From NCBI GenBank assembly GCA_021794575.1, contig JAJYQO010000051.1, positions 1,533 through 55,067 of the forward strand: a DNA stretch of 53,535 nt, written 5' to 3'. The stretch is from Pseudomonadota bacterium. Lineage in GTDB: Bacteria; Pseudomonadota; Gammaproteobacteria; Xanthomonadales; Rhodanobacteraceae. Both the position numbers and the translations under genes were made by a program. Positions 22,101-31,712 of this stretch are shown here, piece by piece (position 1 is the stretch's first letter; the number at the start of each line of letters is the position of its first letter). The notes beneath the pieces were generated by a model. It searched no databases and was not told the origin of the DNA. It was given only the letters and a program-made list of their open reading frames with translations.

Positions 22101-22904
22101 ATGAGCGAACCCGTCCGCATCGCGATCCACGGCGCCGCCGGACGCATGGGCCGCAGCCTGGTCGAATTGGCGCGGCAAGACGCGCGGATGCGGCTGGTAG
22201 CGGCGCTGGTGGCGGCGGGGTCAGACCTGGAGGGCACGCCGCTGCGCGTACCGGCAGCGCCCGGCGCATTGGCCTACAGCACACAGCTGCCCGAGGCTGC
22301 CCGCGCCCAGGTGCTGATCGATTTCAGCAGCCCGGCCGGATTCGACGGCGCCCTGGCGCTCTGTCGCGCACGGCGCATCGCGCTGGTCAGCGGCAGCACC
22401 GGCTTGAGCGGCGCCCAGCATACCGCGCTGGAAGCCGCCGCCGCGGAGATTCCAGTGCTGCACGCCGCCAACTTCAGCCTGGGCATCAGCCTGTTGACGC
22501 GCCTGCTGCGCGTAGCGGCGGCCGCGTTGCCGCAGTGGGACATCGAGATTATCGAAGCCCACCACGCGCGCAAGTTGGATGCGCCATCGGGCACCGCGTT
22601 GGCGCTGGGCGATGCTGCGGCGACGGCGCGCGGGCAGCGTGCGGACGCGCTGATGCGGCAACTGGGCCATGGCCGGACCGGTCCGCGTACGCCGGGCGGC
22701 ATCGGCTTCGCGGTGCTGCGCGGCGGCGATGTCGTGGGCGAGCACAGTGTGTGGCTGCTGGGGCAGGGTGAGCGCATCGAGTTGACGCACCGCGCCGGCC
22801 AGCGCGATATCTTCGCGCGCGGCGCGCTCGCTGCCGCGCACTGGCTGGCGGCGCGGCCGCCGGGCCACTATGCGCTGGAGCAGGTGCTGGGCTTGGACGA
22901 TTGA
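22101..22904 (+). CDS. dapB: 4-hydroxy-tetrahydrodipicolinate reductase
   Basis: DapB reduces hydroxy-tetrahydrodipicolinate with NAD(P)H in the lysine and diaminopimelate pathway, feeding peptidoglycan synthesis. The 267-residue product starts with a Rossmann loop (IAIHGAAGRMGRSL). It carries the family signature EAHHARKLDAPSGTA with the catalytic His154-His155 pair and Lys158, plus the substrate loop RTGPRTPGGIGF. Length is typical. The 188-base gap before it holds no visible gene. The next gene downstream is convergent. Confidence 0.97.
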   Translation: MSEPVRIAIHGAAGRMGRSLVELARQDARMRLVAALVAAGSDLEGTPLRVPAAPGALAYSTQLPEAARAQVLIDFSSPAGFDGALALCRARRIALVSGSTGLSGAQHTALEAAAAEIPVLHAANFSLGISLLTRLLRVAAAALPQWDIEIIEAHHARKLDAPSGTALALGDAAATARGQRADALMRQLGHGRTGPRTPGGIGFAVLRGGDVVGEHSVWLLGQGERIELTHRAGQRDIFARGALAAAHWLAARPPGHYALEQVLGLDD

Positions 22905-22994
22905 TGGGCCGCATAGCGGCGGGCCGGTCCCGCCAGGCCCGCGTCCGCCGGTGCGAGATATTGGCATGCACGGCGCGCTCGTCGCGCGCCGCGC

Positions 22995-23714
22995 TCAGTC
23001 CAGATGCCCCGCGCTGCGGTCGCGTCCGGCACCCAGCCTGCGATCCAGGCGTCCGAACAGTTTTTTCATGGCGCGCGAGAGGCGCCCACGCTGCACCTTG
23101 CGCGCCTTGGCTTCCGCACTGACCAGCCAGGCGATCTGCAGCACCTTGCGCTCGCCTTCATAGGGCAGGTGACCGTGATAGGAGTGGTCGCTGCGGCGAA
23201 ACAGCGCCAGGGTGCCGAACAGCGGCCTGATCTCCGGCACCACCACGGCGTCGATGTCGTGGGCGTCGGCGAGAAAGCGCAGGCATCCCCCGGAAGTATC
23301 CGGCCAGCTGCTGTTGAGGTAGAGCAGTGCGGTGGCCACCTTGGAGCGACTGTCGGTATGGATGGTGCCGTGGCGCATGTTCATGCGGCCGCACAGCGTA
23401 ACCAGCGTGGGGTACTGGCTGAGCCGTTCGATACCGACCTTGGCGCCCAGCGCGTCGGCGAACGCCGGCGCGACCAGGGCATCCACCAGGGCATTGACAT
23501 GCGCACCGCACTGTCCGGGCGCATAGGGAAAGAATCCGGCCTCGGCGAAGGCCGGATAGTCGGCGAGAACCGCGCCGGCCGCGCCGGCCGGCAGCAGGTC
23601 GGGCACCACGATGAAATCGAAAGGTTCGTGACGCAATGTGCATGCGGGACTGTCCAGGCGGTCGGGTCCGGGCAGCCAGGTGCGCATATTGAGGGGCAGG
23701 CCGGCGGCGTTCAT
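22995..23714 (-). CDS. 2-oxoglutarate/Fe(II)-dependent oxygenase
   Basis: I read a 239-residue protein from the ATG at 23714. ATGs at 23744 and 23687 are alternatives, and none has a strong ribosome site. The double-stranded beta-helix fold is indicated by the iron ligands His119-x-Asp121 (TIHTDSRSKVAT) and a distal His in SYHGH (His180), with Arg189 a few residues later in GERKVLQIAW as a likely 2-oxoglutarate contact. The strand GGCLRFL between them is typical of prolyl-hydroxylase-like enzymes. The C-terminus is highly basic (KVQRGRLSRAMKKLFGRLDRR). The substrate is unknown. The frame stays open upstream across the tRNA-Leu gene, which is clearly not coding. Confidence 0.8.
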   Translation of the reverse strand: MNAAGLPLNMRTWLPGPDRLDSPACTLRHEPFDFIVVPDLLPAGAAGAVLADYPAFAEAGFFPYAPGQCGAHVNALVDALVAPAFADALGAKVGIERLSQYPTLVTLCGRMNMRHGTIHTDSRSKVATALLYLNSSWPDTSGGCLRFLADAHDIDAVVVPEIRPLFGTLALFRRSDHSYHGHLPYEGERKVLQIAWLVSAEAKARKVQRGRLSRAMKKLFGRLDRRLGAGRDRSAGHLD

Positions 23715-23914
23715 GCAGGCGTGTTCCGCGGAGATCGGCGACATTCTAGCCAGTGCCTGGCGGCCGCAGGTGCGCAGCCTGGTGCCGGCCGGCCGCGTCC
23801 GGCGCGCCTGCAGCGCGTGGATGTCCCACGCGAGCTGGCGCCCGTGATTGCCGGGGCGTGGCAGTTCCCGGCTACGCGTCGATCCCGTAAACTTGCCCGT
23901 CTGTCCAACCCGGC

Positions 23915-23999
23915 GCGAAAGTGGCGGAACTGGTAGACGCACTGGATTTAGGTTCCAGCGGGTACCCCCGTCCGGGTTCGAGTCCCGGCTTTCGCACCA
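23915..23999 (+). tRNA. tRNA-Leu (anticodon UAG)
   Basis: An 85-base cloverleaf folds with acceptor stem GCGAAAG / CTTTCGC, anticodon stem CTGGA / TCCAG around loop TTTAGGT (anticodon TAG at 23949-23951), a long class II variable arm (CGGGTACCCCCG) and T arm CCGGG-TTCGAGT-CCCGG. The 3' CCA end is encoded (23996-23999). It lies 50 bases upstream of the tig start and may share its transcript. The long variable arm confirms leucine identity. Confidence 0.98.
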
Positions 24000-24049
24000 C
24001 CATGAACGCACTGCGGGCGATCGCGCCTGCGGGTGAGGAGTCTCCAGGC

Positions 24050-25345
24050 ATGCAGGTTTCGCTCGAAAACGTCGGTGGCCTCGAGCGCCGACTGACCGTC
24101 AGGTTCCCGTCCACCGAGCTGGATGGCCGTGTGCGCGAGCGCATGCTCGACCTCGGGCGCAACGCACACCTCAAGGGTTTCCGTCCGGGCAAGGTGCCGG
24201 CCAAGGTGATCGAGCAGCGTTTTGGCGCACAGGTGCGCGGCGAGGCGCTGGGCGAGATCGTCTCGCGCACGCTGCAGCAGGCGCTGGGCGAGCAGCAGCT
24301 GCGTCCGGTGGCGGCGCCCGCCATCGACACCACCGGCCGGTCCGAGAACGGTGAGATCGCCTACACGGCTACCTTCGAGGTGTTCCCTGAACTGCCGGTG
24401 GTCGATGTCGCCAGCCTACGGATCGAGCGCGTCGAATCCAGCGTCACCGAGGCCGACATCGACGCCATGATCGAGACTCTGCGCAAGCAGCGCACGCGCC
24501 TGCAGCGCGTAACGCGCACCGCGCAGGCCGGCGATCATGTCGGCTTCGAGTACTACACGCAGACCGCGGATACGCGACTTCCGGCCGAAGGCTGGGAGCG
24601 CGCGACCAGCATTCTCGGCAGCGGCGCGCTGCTGGCCGAGATCGATGCCGCGCTGGTGGGTCAAGCCGAAGGCGCCGAACTGGAGCTGGACGTCGCTTTC
24701 CCGGAAGGCTTCGGCAACCCGCAGCTGGCGGGCAAGCTGGCGCGCATGGGTGTACGTGTCCTGGCCGTGCAGGAACCCGTGCTGCCGGAGCTGGACAACG
24801 ACTTCGTGCGTCAGTTCGGCATCGCCTCGGGCGAGATCGATGATTTCCGGCGCGAGGTGCGCGCCAATCTGGAGCGCGAATTGGGCGCCGCGCTGACCGC
24901 GCGTCTGAAGGGTGAGGTGGCCGAGAAACTGGCCGCCGCCTACCCGGATGTGGCCGTGCCCAGAGCCATGCTCGAGAGCGAGGCGCAGGCGCTGGCGCGC
25001 ATGGGCTTGCCGCAGGACGCGCAACCCGCACCGGAGCGCGTCGAGGCCGCACGTGCGCCGGCGCGCATCCGCGTGATCGCTGCGCTGTTGTTGGGCGAGA
25101 TCGCGCGCCGCGAGGGCATGCAGCCCGATTCGCAGCGGGTGGCCGCGCTGATGGCCTCGATCGCATCCACCTACGAGGATCCGCAGCAGGTGATCGAGCT
25201 GTACCAGCGCGACCAGCAGGCGCTGGCCAGTCTGCGTACGCGTGTCCTGGAAGACCAGGTGGCCGAATGGGTGGCCACGCACGCGCAGACGCAATCGCGC
25301 ACGGTCAGTTTCGACGAACTGCTGCGCCCTGGACGCGCGACTTGA
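24050..25345 (+). CDS. tig: Trigger factor
   Basis: Trigger factor is the ribosome-bound chaperone and prolyl isomerase that meets nascent chains at the exit tunnel. The 431-residue product starts MQVSLENVGGLERRL at 24050, after a GTGAGGAG ribosome site. The ribosome-binding signature GFRPGKVP lies near residue 45. The central FKBP-like domain (about 150-240) and the long C-terminal helical domain follow, and the length is normal. The upstream frame to 23921 runs through tRNA-Leu and gives the well-known false peptide MAELVDALDLGSS, so it is rejected. The gene leads the tig-clpP-clpX-lon cluster. Confidence 0.97.
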   Translation: MQVSLENVGGLERRLTVRFPSTELDGRVRERMLDLGRNAHLKGFRPGKVPAKVIEQRFGAQVRGEALGEIVSRTLQQALGEQQLRPVAAPAIDTTGRSENGEIAYTATFEVFPELPVVDVASLRIERVESSVTEADIDAMIETLRKQRTRLQRVTRTAQAGDHVGFEYYTQTADTRLPAEGWERATSILGSGALLAEIDAALVGQAEGAELELDVAFPEGFGNPQLAGKLARMGVRVLAVQEPVLPELDNDFVRQFGIASGEIDDFRREVRANLERELGAALTARLKGEVAEKLAAAYPDVAVPRAMLESEAQALARMGLPQDAQPAPERVEAARAPARIRVIAALLLGEIARREGMQPDSQRVAALMASIASTYEDPQQVIELYQRDQQALASLRTRVLEDQVAEWVATHAQTQSRTVSFDELLRPGRAT

Positions 25346-25387
25346 GCACAGGACGGCGCATGCGATACGTGCGTTTCCGCCGCGTCA

Positions 25388-25417
25388 TTGACATCCCGCC
25401 CGCAGCCCCCATGCTGT
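25388..25417 (+). promoter_or_regulatory. Candidate clpP promoter (sigma32- or sigma70-like)
   Basis: TTGACA (25388-25393) is followed 17 bases later by ATGCTG/TGCTGT, with CCCCAT just before it. TTGAC-N13/14-CCCCATGCT resembles the heat-shock sigma32 pattern. The clpX upstream region has a related arrangement. It ends 26 bases before the clpP ATG. Confidence 0.4.
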
Positions 25418-25442
25418 GCGTCCGAGACGACAGGAACCAACC

Positions 25443-26078
25443 ATGTCCAAGTCCTTCACACAGCCGGTAGGCCTCAACCTGGTGCCTATGGTGGTCGAGC
25501 AGACCAGCCGCGGCGAGCGCGCCTACGACATCTATTCGCGCCTGCTGAAGGAGCGGCTGGTGTTCGTGGTCGGCCCGATCGACGACTACATGGCCAACCT
25601 GGTGGTGGCGCAGTTGCTGTTCCTCGAGTCCGAGAATCCGGACAAGGACATCAACCTGTACATCAACAGTCCGGGCGGCGTGGTCACCGCGGGACTGGCC
25701 ATTTACGACACCATGCAATTCGTGCGCTGCGATGTCAGCACCATGTGCATCGGCCAGGCGGCCAGCGCCGCGTCGCTGTTGCTGACGGCCGGCGCCAAGG
25801 GCAAGCGCTACGCGTTGCCCAACTCGCGCGTGATGATCCACCAGCCGTCCGGCGGTGCGCAGGGGCAGGCCACCGACATCGAAATCCAAGCGCGCGAGAT
25901 CCTGTATCTGCGCAGCCGGCTCAACCAGATCTACGTCAAGCACACCGGGCAGGCGCTGGAACAGATCGAGCGCGACATGGAGCGCGACCGCTTCATGAGC
26001 GGCGAAGATGCCAAGGCCTACGGCCTGATCGACGCCGTGCTCGACCGCCGCATCGAAGAGACCGGCAAGACGGCATGA
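25443..26078 (+). CDS. clpP: ATP-dependent Clp protease proteolytic subunit
   Basis: ClpP forms the 14-subunit serine protease chamber that degrades proteins unfolded by ClpX or ClpA. The 211-residue product begins [15 protein letters not shown] at 25443, after an AGGAA ribosome site. The catalytic triad is Ser108 (GQAAS), His133 (VMIHQPSGG) and Asp182 (ERDRF). The propeptide is short, as usual. Order tig-clpP-clpX-lon is the classic gammaproteobacterial layout. A 97-base gap from tig contains a candidate promoter. Confidence 0.98.
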   Translation: MSKSFTQPVGLNLVPMVVEQTSRGERAYDIYSRLLKERLVFVVGPIDDYMANLVVAQLLFLESENPDKDINLYINSPGGVVTAGLAIYDTMQFVRCDVSTMCIGQAASAASLLLTAGAKGKRYALPNSRVMIHQPSGGAQGQATDIEIQAREILYLRSRLNQIYVKHTGQALEQIERDMERDRFMSGEDAKAYGLIDAVLDRRIEETGKTA

Positions 26079-26175
26079 CGCCCGGGTCGCTCCGCGTTCT
26101 GTCATCGTGACGCAAGCTGCCCGTGAACCTGACTGCGCGGCGGCCCATATGGAAGGCCATTGCGTGTGTCCGCGG

Positions 26176-26204
26176 TTGACTTTGCGGACGTTCTCCTATG
26201 CTAT
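26176..26204 (+). promoter_or_regulatory. Candidate clpX promoter
   Basis: TTGACT (26176-26181) and TGCTAT (26199-26204) are 17 bases apart; an overlapping reading uses TATGCT at 26197. The local sequence CTCCTATGCTATG echoes CCCCCATGCTGTG before clpP. It would give an independent clpX transcript with a leader of about 33 bases. Confidence 0.45.
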
Positions 26205-26243
26205 GTTGCGAACGAAAGACAGCGAGACACGGCGGACCCCAGC

Positions 26244-27533
26244 ATGACTGATGAACGGCAAGGGCGCGGCAGCGAAGGCGGCAAGATTCTTTACTGCTCG
26301 TTCTGCGGTAAGAGCCAGCACGAAGTGCGCAAGCTCATTGCCGGCCCCTCGGTGTTCATCTGCGATGAATGCGTGCAACTTTGCAACGACATCATCCGCG
26401 AGGAGATCGAAGAGAAGACCGCCGCTGCGCGCAGCCACCTGCCGCGCCCGCGCGAGATCATGGAAACCCTCGACCAGTACGTCATCGGGCAGACGCGCGC
26501 CAAGCGCACGCTGGCGGTCGCGGTGTACAACCACTACAAGCGCCTGGAGTCGCGTCAGAAGAACGATGACATCGAGCTGGCCAAATCCAACATCCTGTTG
26601 ATCGGGCCCACCGGTTCGGGCAAGACGCTGCTGGCCGAGACGCTGGCGCGACTGCTCAACGTGCCCTTCACCATTGCCGACGCCACCACACTGACCGAAG
26701 CCGGCTACGTGGGTGAAGACGTCGAAAACATCATTCAAAAGCTGCTGCAGAAGTGCGACTACGACGTCGAGAAAGCGCAACAGGGCATTGTCTACATCGA
26801 CGAGATCGACAAGATCTCGCGCAAGAGCGAAAACCCGTCCATCACCCGCGATGTTTCCGGCGAGGGCGTGCAGCAGGCGCTGCTCAAGCTGATCGAGGGC
26901 ACCATCGCCTCGGTGCCGCCACAGGGCGGACGCAAGCACCCGCAGCAGGAGTTCCTGCAGGTCGATACGCGCAACATCCTGTTTGTTTGCGGCGGCGCGT
27001 TCGCCGGCCTGGAGAAAATCATCCAGCAGCGCTCGGAGACCACCGGCATCGGCTTCAACGCCGAGGTGCGCAGCAAGAAAAACCGGCCTAACGTAGGCAA
27101 GGTACTGGCCGATGTCGAGCCCGAGGATCTGGTCCGGTTTGGACTGATTCCGGAGTTCGTCGGTCGCCTGCCGGTGGTGGCCACGCTGGAGGAACTGGAC
27201 GAAGTCGCGCTGGTGCAGATCCTCAGCGAGCCCCGCAACGCGCTGACCAAACAGTTTCGCAAACTGTTCGACATGGAGCAGGTAGAGCTGGAGTTCCGCC
27301 CCGAGGCACTGACCGCCATCGCGCGCAAGGCACTGAAACGCAAGACCGGCGCGCGCGGCTTGCGCACCATCATCGAGCAGGTGCTGCTGGACACCATGTT
27401 CGAGCTGCCTTCGCTCGAGCACGTCAGCAAGGTCGTGGTCGACGAGGCGGTCATCAATGGCCAGGCCGAGCCGTACCTGATCTATCGCGGTAACCTCAAG
27501 CCCGGCGCCGAAGGCACCAGCGGCGCCGCGTGA
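26244..27533 (+). CDS. clpX: ATP-dependent Clp protease ATP-binding subunit ClpX
   Basis: ClpX is the hexameric AAA+ unfoldase that feeds substrates to ClpP. The 429-residue product starts [13 protein letters not shown] at 26244. The N-terminal zinc-binding domain has Cys18, Cys21, Cys40 and Cys43. Walker A is GPTGSGKT (121-128) and Walker B lies in [10 protein letters not shown]. The pore loop region ([10 protein letters not shown]) is intact. Other signatures include [10 protein letters not shown] near the C-terminus. The upstream frame to 26160 covers a plausible promoter and is rejected as a start. A 101-base gap separates it from lon. Confidence 0.98.
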   Translation: MTDERQGRGSEGGKILYCSFCGKSQHEVRKLIAGPSVFICDECVQLCNDIIREEIEEKTAAARSHLPRPREIMETLDQYVIGQTRAKRTLAVAVYNHYKRLESRQKNDDIELAKSNILLIGPTGSGKTLLAETLARLLNVPFTIADATTLTEAGYVGEDVENIIQKLLQKCDYDVEKAQQGIVYIDEIDKISRKSENPSITRDVSGEGVQQALLKLIEGTIASVPPQGGRKHPQQEFLQVDTRNILFVCGGAFAGLEKIIQQRSETTGIGFNAEVRSKKNRPNVGKVLADVEPEDLVRFGLIPEFVGRLPVVATLEELDEVALVQILSEPRNALTKQFRKLFDMEQVELEFRPEALTAIARKALKRKTGARGLRTIIEQVLLDTMFELPSLEHVSKVVVDEAVINGQAEPYLIYRGNLKPGAEGTSGAA

Positions 27534-27634
27534 TTCGTGCGGCGGCCCTTGTGCCGCTGCACGCCGACCGCACATCATCGGCAGCATGCGGGCAGCACTC
27601 CGCGTGCATCCTCCGTCTGTCCGGATAAGAGCCC

Positions 27635-30223
27635 ATGACCGAATCTAGCGCCAGCGCTTCCGACGCATCCAACGCATTGCCGGTACTGCCATTGCGCGAC
27701 GTGGTGGTTTACCCGCACATGGTGATCCCGCTGTTCGTGGGCCGCGAAAAATCGATGCGCGCGCTGGAGACGGCCATGGAAGGCGAGCGCCAGATCCTGC
27801 TGGTCGCGCAGACCAGTCCGGATATCGAGGATCCCGGCGAGGCCGAGCTGTACCGCACCGGCACCGTGGCCAGTGTGCTGCAGATGCTGAAACTGCCCGA
27901 TGGGACAGTGAAGGTCCTGGCCGAGGGCAAGCACCGTGCCGAGGTTGTGCGTTATCGGCGCGACAACGACATGCTGCTGGCGGAGTTCCGCGAGGTCGAG
28001 CCGGTTTACTCACGCGAGGATCGTGAGTTGGACGTCGTTTCGCGCACGTTGGTCAGCTTGTTCGAGCAGTTGGTCAAGCAGAGCCGCAAGCTGCCGCCCG
28101 AGGTGCTGGCCACGCTCTCCGGTATCGACGATGCCGGCCGCCTGGCCGACACCATCGCCGCGCATCTGTCGGTGCGCATCGCCGACAAGCAGAAAGTGCT
28201 GGAGACCGCCGACGTCGGCGCGCGTCTCGAGCTGCTGATCGGCCTGGTCGACTCCGAGATCGACCTGCAGCAGGTGGAGAAGCGCATCCGCGGCCGCGTC
28301 AAGTCGCAGATGGAGAAAAGCCAGCGCGAGTACTACCTCAACGAGCAGATGAAGGCGATCCAGAAGGAGTTGGGCGAGGGCGAGGATGCGCCCAACGAGC
28401 TCGAGCAACTGGGCCGCAAGATCGACGAGGCGGGCATGTCCGATGCCGTGCTGGCCAAGGCACGCCAGGAGCTGGCCAAGCTCAAGCAGATGTCGCCGAT
28501 GTCGGCCGAGGCCACGGTGGTGCGCAACTATCTGGACTGGATGGTCAACGTTCCATGGAACAAGCGCAGCAAAGTGCGCAAGGATCTGCGTGCGGCGCAG
28601 CAGGTCCTGGATGCCGACCACTACGGGCTGGACAAAGTCAAGGAGCGCATCCTCGAATACCTCGCCGTGCAGCAGCGCGTGGAGCGCATGAAAGGCCCCA
28701 TTCTGTGCCTAGTCGGGCCGCCGGGCGTCGGTAAGACCTCGTTGGGTCAGTCCATCGCCAGGGCGACGCACCGCTCGTTCGTGCGCATGAGCTTGGGCGG
28801 CGTGCGCGACGAGGCGGAAATCCGCGGCCACCGCCGTACTTACATCGGTTCGATGCCGGGCCGCATCCTGCAGAACCTCTCCAAGGCCGGTACGCGCAAT
28901 CCGCTGTTCATGCTCGACGAGATCGACAAGATGTCGATGGACTTCCGCGGTGATCCGTCCTCGGCGCTGCTGGAGGTGCTGGATCCCGAGCAGAATCACG
29001 CGTTCAACGATCACTATCTGGAGGTCGATTTCGACCTGTCGGAGGTGATGTGGGTTGCCACCGCCAATTCGCTGAACATCCCGGCGCCCCTGCTGGACCG
29101 GATGGAGGTGATCCGCATCCCCGGCTACACGGAGGACGAGAAGCTGGCGATCGCGCAGAATTATCTGCTGCCCAAGGAATTGGCGGCCAATGGCCTGAAG
29201 CCGGAAGAGCTGGCGGTCGAGACCGAAGCCGTACGCGACATCGTGCGCTACTACACGCGCGAGTCCGGCGTGCGCAACCTGGAGCGCGAAATCGCGCGCA
29301 TCGCGCGCAAGGTGGTCAAGGAGATCGCTCTGGCCGAACCTGCACAGGACGATGCCGTCGGCAAGGACGCCAGCGACACCGCGCCTGCCGCGGCGGACCC
29401 ACCCGCCAAGACACCGCGCAGGCGTTCGAGCAGGAAGTCCGCCGCGCCGGCGCCGGCTGTGCCGCGCGTGGTGGTGGGAAGCGAGCGGCTGGGCGAATAC
29501 CTCGGCGTGCGCCAGTTCACCTTCGGCCGCGCCGAGAGTCAAAACGAGATCGGCCTGGTGACCGGGCTGGCCTGGACACAGGTGGGCGGCGACCTGCTCA
29601 GCATCGAGGTGGCAGTGGTGCCGGGCAAGGGCAAGCTGCTGCTCACCGGCCAGTTGGGCGAGGTCATGCAGGAATCGGTGCAGGCCGCGCTGTCGGTGGT
29701 GCGCGCGCGCAGCGCGCGCTTCGGGCTCGACCCGGAGTTCCACCAGAAGCTGGACATTCATGTACACGTGCCCGAGGGTGCGACGCCCAAGGATGGCCCG
29801 AGTGCGGGCATCGCCATGTGCACGGCGCTGGTATCGGCGCTGACCCGCATCGCCGTGCGCAGCGATGTGGCGATGACCGGCGAGATCACCTTGCGCGGCC
29901 GCGTGTTGCCCATCGGCGGACTGAAGGAAAAGCTGCTGGCCGCGCATCGCGGCGGCATCCGCACCGTGCTGATTCCCGATGAAAACCGCAAAGACCTGGC
30001 CGACATGCCGGCCAATGTCACCGGCTCACTGCAGATCCACAGCGTGAAGTGGATCGATGAAGTGCTTGATCTGGCGTTGGAACATCCGCTGCCGCCTGTC
30101 GACACAGTGCCTGTTGCGCCCACGTCCGCGTCTGCCGGCACGGGACGAGCCCCCGAAGCCGCTGTCGCCGTGCCGGTCGCATCGCAGCGGCAGGGTGCCG
30201 GCACGCGCTCACGCCGACATTGA
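27635..30223 (+). CDS. lon: ATP-dependent protease Lon, with extended linker and tail
   Basis: Lon is the homo-hexameric AAA+ serine protease that removes damaged and regulatory proteins. The 862-residue product has the N-terminal substrate domain, Walker [12 protein letters not shown], and the protease domain with catalytic Ser723 (DGPSAGIAM) and Lys766 (GGLKEKLL). It is longer than the usual 780-800 residues for two visible reasons. A low-complexity Ala/Pro/Lys/Arg stretch (about residues 569-610, including [14 protein letters not shown]) sits between the AAA+ and protease domains. A Pro/Ala/Val-rich tail of about 45 residues follows HPLPPVDTV. Both look like disordered additions and leave the catalytic core intact. 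It lies between clpX and hupB, as in E. coli. Confidence 0.97.
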   Translation: MTESSASASDASNALPVLPLRDVVVYPHMVIPLFVGREKSMRALETAMEGERQILLVAQTSPDIEDPGEAELYRTGTVASVLQMLKLPDGTVKVLAEGKHRAEVVRYRRDNDMLLAEFREVEPVYSREDRELDVVSRTLVSLFEQLVKQSRKLPPEVLATLSGIDDAGRLADTIAAHLSVRIADKQKVLETADVGARLELLIGLVDSEIDLQQVEKRIRGRVKSQMEKSQREYYLNEQMKAIQKELGEGEDAPNELEQLGRKIDEAGMSDAVLAKARQELAKLKQMSPMSAEATVVRNYLDWMVNVPWNKRSKVRKDLRAAQQVLDADHYGLDKVKERILEYLAVQQRVERMKGPILCLVGPPGVGKTSLGQSIARATHRSFVRMSLGGVRDEAEIRGHRRTYIGSMPGRILQNLSKAGTRNPLFMLDEIDKMSMDFRGDPSSALLEVLDPEQNHAFNDHYLEVDFDLSEVMWVATANSLNIPAPLLDRMEVIRIPGYTEDEKLAIAQNYLLPKELAANGLKPEELAVETEAVRDIVRYYTRESGVRNLEREIARIARKVVKEIALAEPAQDDAVGKDASDTAPAAADPPAKTPRRRSSRKSAAPAPAVPRVVVGSERLGEYLGVRQFTFGRAESQNEIGLVTGLAWTQVGGDLLSIEVAVVPGKGKLLLTGQLGEVMQESVQAALSVVRARSARFGLDPEFHQKLDIHVHVPEGATPKDGPSAGIAMCTALVSALTRIAVRSDVAMTGEITLRGRVLPIGGLKEKLLAAHRGGIRTVLIPDENRKDLADMPANVTGSLQIHSVKWIDEVLDLALEHPLPPVDTVPVAPTSASAGTGRAPEAAVAVPVASQRQGAGTRSRRH

Positions 30224-30266
30224 TGGCGCATGTTTGAAACCGCTCCAGGCCTTGCTGCGCCTTGTA

Positions 30267-30296
30267 TTGCGGGCTGCAGCGAGGCGCTGGTATAAA
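30267..30296 (+). promoter_or_regulatory. Candidate hupB promoter
   Basis: TTGCGG (30267-30272) and TATAAA (30291-30296), 18 bases apart, form a sigma70-like pair about 150 bases before the hupB ATG. It would give a leader that includes the 16-base palindrome at 30405. Confidence 0.4.
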
Positions 30297-30404
30297 GATG
30301 CCGCCGTGATTGCGTGGCGTGTGTCGCGGAATCGCGGAAGTGCTCGACTCATTATCATGAGGGCGCGTGCCGCACGTCGCGGTGCCTGCCCGGCCTCAGC
30401 CCGT

Positions 30405-30420
30405 TGCTTGCTAGCAAGCA
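30405..30420. promoter_or_regulatory. Perfect 16-base palindrome in the hupB leader
   Basis: TGCTTGCTAGCAAGCA is an uninterrupted self-complementary sequence ending 25 bases before the hupB ATG and just upstream of the AAGAGGGA ribosome site. It could be an operator for a dimeric regulator or a cruciform/hairpin target for HU itself. There is no precedent in the window for either reading. Confidence 0.5.
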
Positions 30421-30445
30421 TTCCTAAACAAGAGGGATTACCCAG

Positions 30446-30718
30446 ATGAACAAATCCGAATTGATCGACGCCGTCGCCGCGGGCGCCGAAATCAGCAAGG
30501 CCGATGCGGGCCGTGCGCTCGACGCGTTCGTCGAGGCCATCAAGAAAGCGCTGAAGAAGGGCGACACCGTCTCGCTGGTGGGTTTTGGCACGTTCGCCGT
30601 GCGTAAGCGCAACGCGCGCACTGGCCGTAACCCGCGCACCGGCCAGACTATCAAGATCAAGGCTTCGAAGAATCCCGCGTTCAAGGCCGGCAAGGCTCTC
30701 AAGGACGCCGTCAACTGA
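30446..30718 (+). CDS. hupB: DNA-binding protein HU-beta
   Basis: HU is an abundant histone-like dimer that bends DNA and organises the nucleoid. The 90-residue product starts [20 protein letters not shown] and carries the DNA-binding arm ([20 protein letters not shown]) with the Pro that inserts into DNA. It ends GKALKDAVN, typical of HU. A strong AAGAGGGA ribosome site precedes the ATG. It follows lon and precedes tRNA-Val by 14 bases, so the tRNA is probably on the same transcript. Confidence 0.98.
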   Translation: MNKSELIDAVAAGAEISKADAGRALDAFVEAIKKALKKGDTVSLVGFGTFAVRKRNARTGRNPRTGQTIKIKASKNPAFKAGKALKDAVN

Positions 30719-30732
30719 GTCAGTTTGCTCGC

Positions 30733-30804
<72 letters not shown>

Positions 30805-30823
30805 TATCGATCGAATGGCTGGC

Positions 30824-30854
30824 AAAAGCCCCGGGAGCGATTCCGGGGCTTTTT
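30824..30854 (+). terminator. Rho-independent terminator after tRNA-Val
   Basis: AAAAGCCCCGG (30824-30834) pairs exactly with CCGGGGCTTTT (30843-30853) around an 8-base loop, ending in a T-run. It closes the hupB/tRNA-Val transcript. The A-run on its left makes it partly bidirectional. Confidence 0.9.
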
Positions 30855-30915
30855 CATGGGTATATGCGTTCCCGATGTTTCCGCGCCGACAGACCGCTTA
30901 AGACTACGCGGAGCC

Positions 30916-30953
30916 ACGCCGCCCGCGCTGTCCTCGCGGCGCGCGGGCGGCGT
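30916..30953 (-). terminator. GC-rich stem-loop at the 3' end of satP
   Basis: ACGCCGCCCGCGC (30916-30928) and GCGCGGGCGGCGT (30941-30953) form a perfect 13-base stem with a 12-base loop, 12 bases beyond the satP stop. There is no T-run, so it may act as an mRNA-stabilising hairpin or a weak terminator. Confidence 0.55.
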
Positions 30954-30964
30954 GACAGGATCGC

Positions 30965-31528
30965 TCAGCGCGGTGCGTGCGCGCCGATCGGCAGCACGAC
31001 CTTGCCGTGGGTCTCGTTGATGACCTCGGCAGCCGACAGGTAGAACGCCAGCAGTGCGGTGATCAGGCCACCGTAGCCGCCGAACTGGTGCAGAGAGGCC
31101 GATCCGGTCCACTCGCCGGCGGCCAGCAGCCAGAAGGTGATCACCAGGACCAGGAAGACCAACTGCAGCGCGCGGTTGAGCTTCAGCGCGGCGATCAGCA
31201 TGTACAGCGTGAACACGCCCCACATGAACAGGTACCAGCCGACGAATGCGGCCGGCGTGCTGCCGTGCAGGAATTGCACGAACAGCGCGAACGACCACCA
31301 GAACGCACCGTAGCCGCAAAACGCGGTCATGCCGAAGGTATTGCCGCGCTTGAGTTCGGTGACGCCGGCGATGAACTGTGCCGTGCCGCCGAACGCGAAT
31401 GCCAGCGCCAGCACCATGCCCATGCCGTCGCCGCTGGCGAAGCCGGCGTTGATCAGACTCAACATCCAGGTGGTGAGCGCGAATCCGGCGAGCCCCAGCG
31501 GGGCGGGATTGGCCAGTTTGTTTTCCAT
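30965..31528 (-). CDS. satP: Acetate/succinate uptake transporter SatP (GPR1/FUN34/YaaH family)
   Basis: SatP proteins are six-helix hexameric channels/transporters for acetate and other short monocarboxylates in the inner membrane. The 187-residue product starts MENKLANPAPLGLAGFAL, containing the family signature NPAPLGL. Six hydrophobic segments follow with FGGTAQFIAGV and the FGMTAFCGYGAFW signature. Length matches the family. It is divergent from acs across a 296-base gap and belongs to the acetate module. Convergent on its 3' side are the hupB/tRNA-Val terminator and a stem-loop. Confidence 0.95.
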   Translation of the reverse strand: MENKLANPAPLGLAGFALTTWMLSLINAGFASGDGMGMVLALAFAFGGTAQFIAGVTELKRGNTFGMTAFCGYGAFWWSFALFVQFLHGSTPAAFVGWYLFMWGVFTLYMLIAALKLNRALQLVFLVLVITFWLLAAGEWTGSASLHQFGGYGGLITALLAFYLSAAEVINETHGKVVLPIGAHAPR

Positions 31529-31712
31529 CTGCGGGTCTCCGTGGTGAGGGAATCCGGGCGTGTCGCAGGCTCGGGCGACTTGACTGAGGTGCCGGAAAGC
31601 ACCTGCGCGCGGCCGTCATGCCGATTCCGCGCCGCCGCAGCTCCCTGCCCCGAGCCGTGCGCCTGAGCATCGGCGTTGACCACCATGCTGGCTATACGCC
31701 CTTGGTCGACAT

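Noticed and set aside
23921-24049. Protein start MAELVDALDLGSS as an N-terminal extension of trigger factor
   Set aside because: It is a translation of the tRNA-Leu gene; the conserved trigger factor start with a ribosome site is at 24050.
26196-27587. 463-residue open frame antisense to clpX
   Set aside because: It mirrors the clpX coding frame and matches no family.
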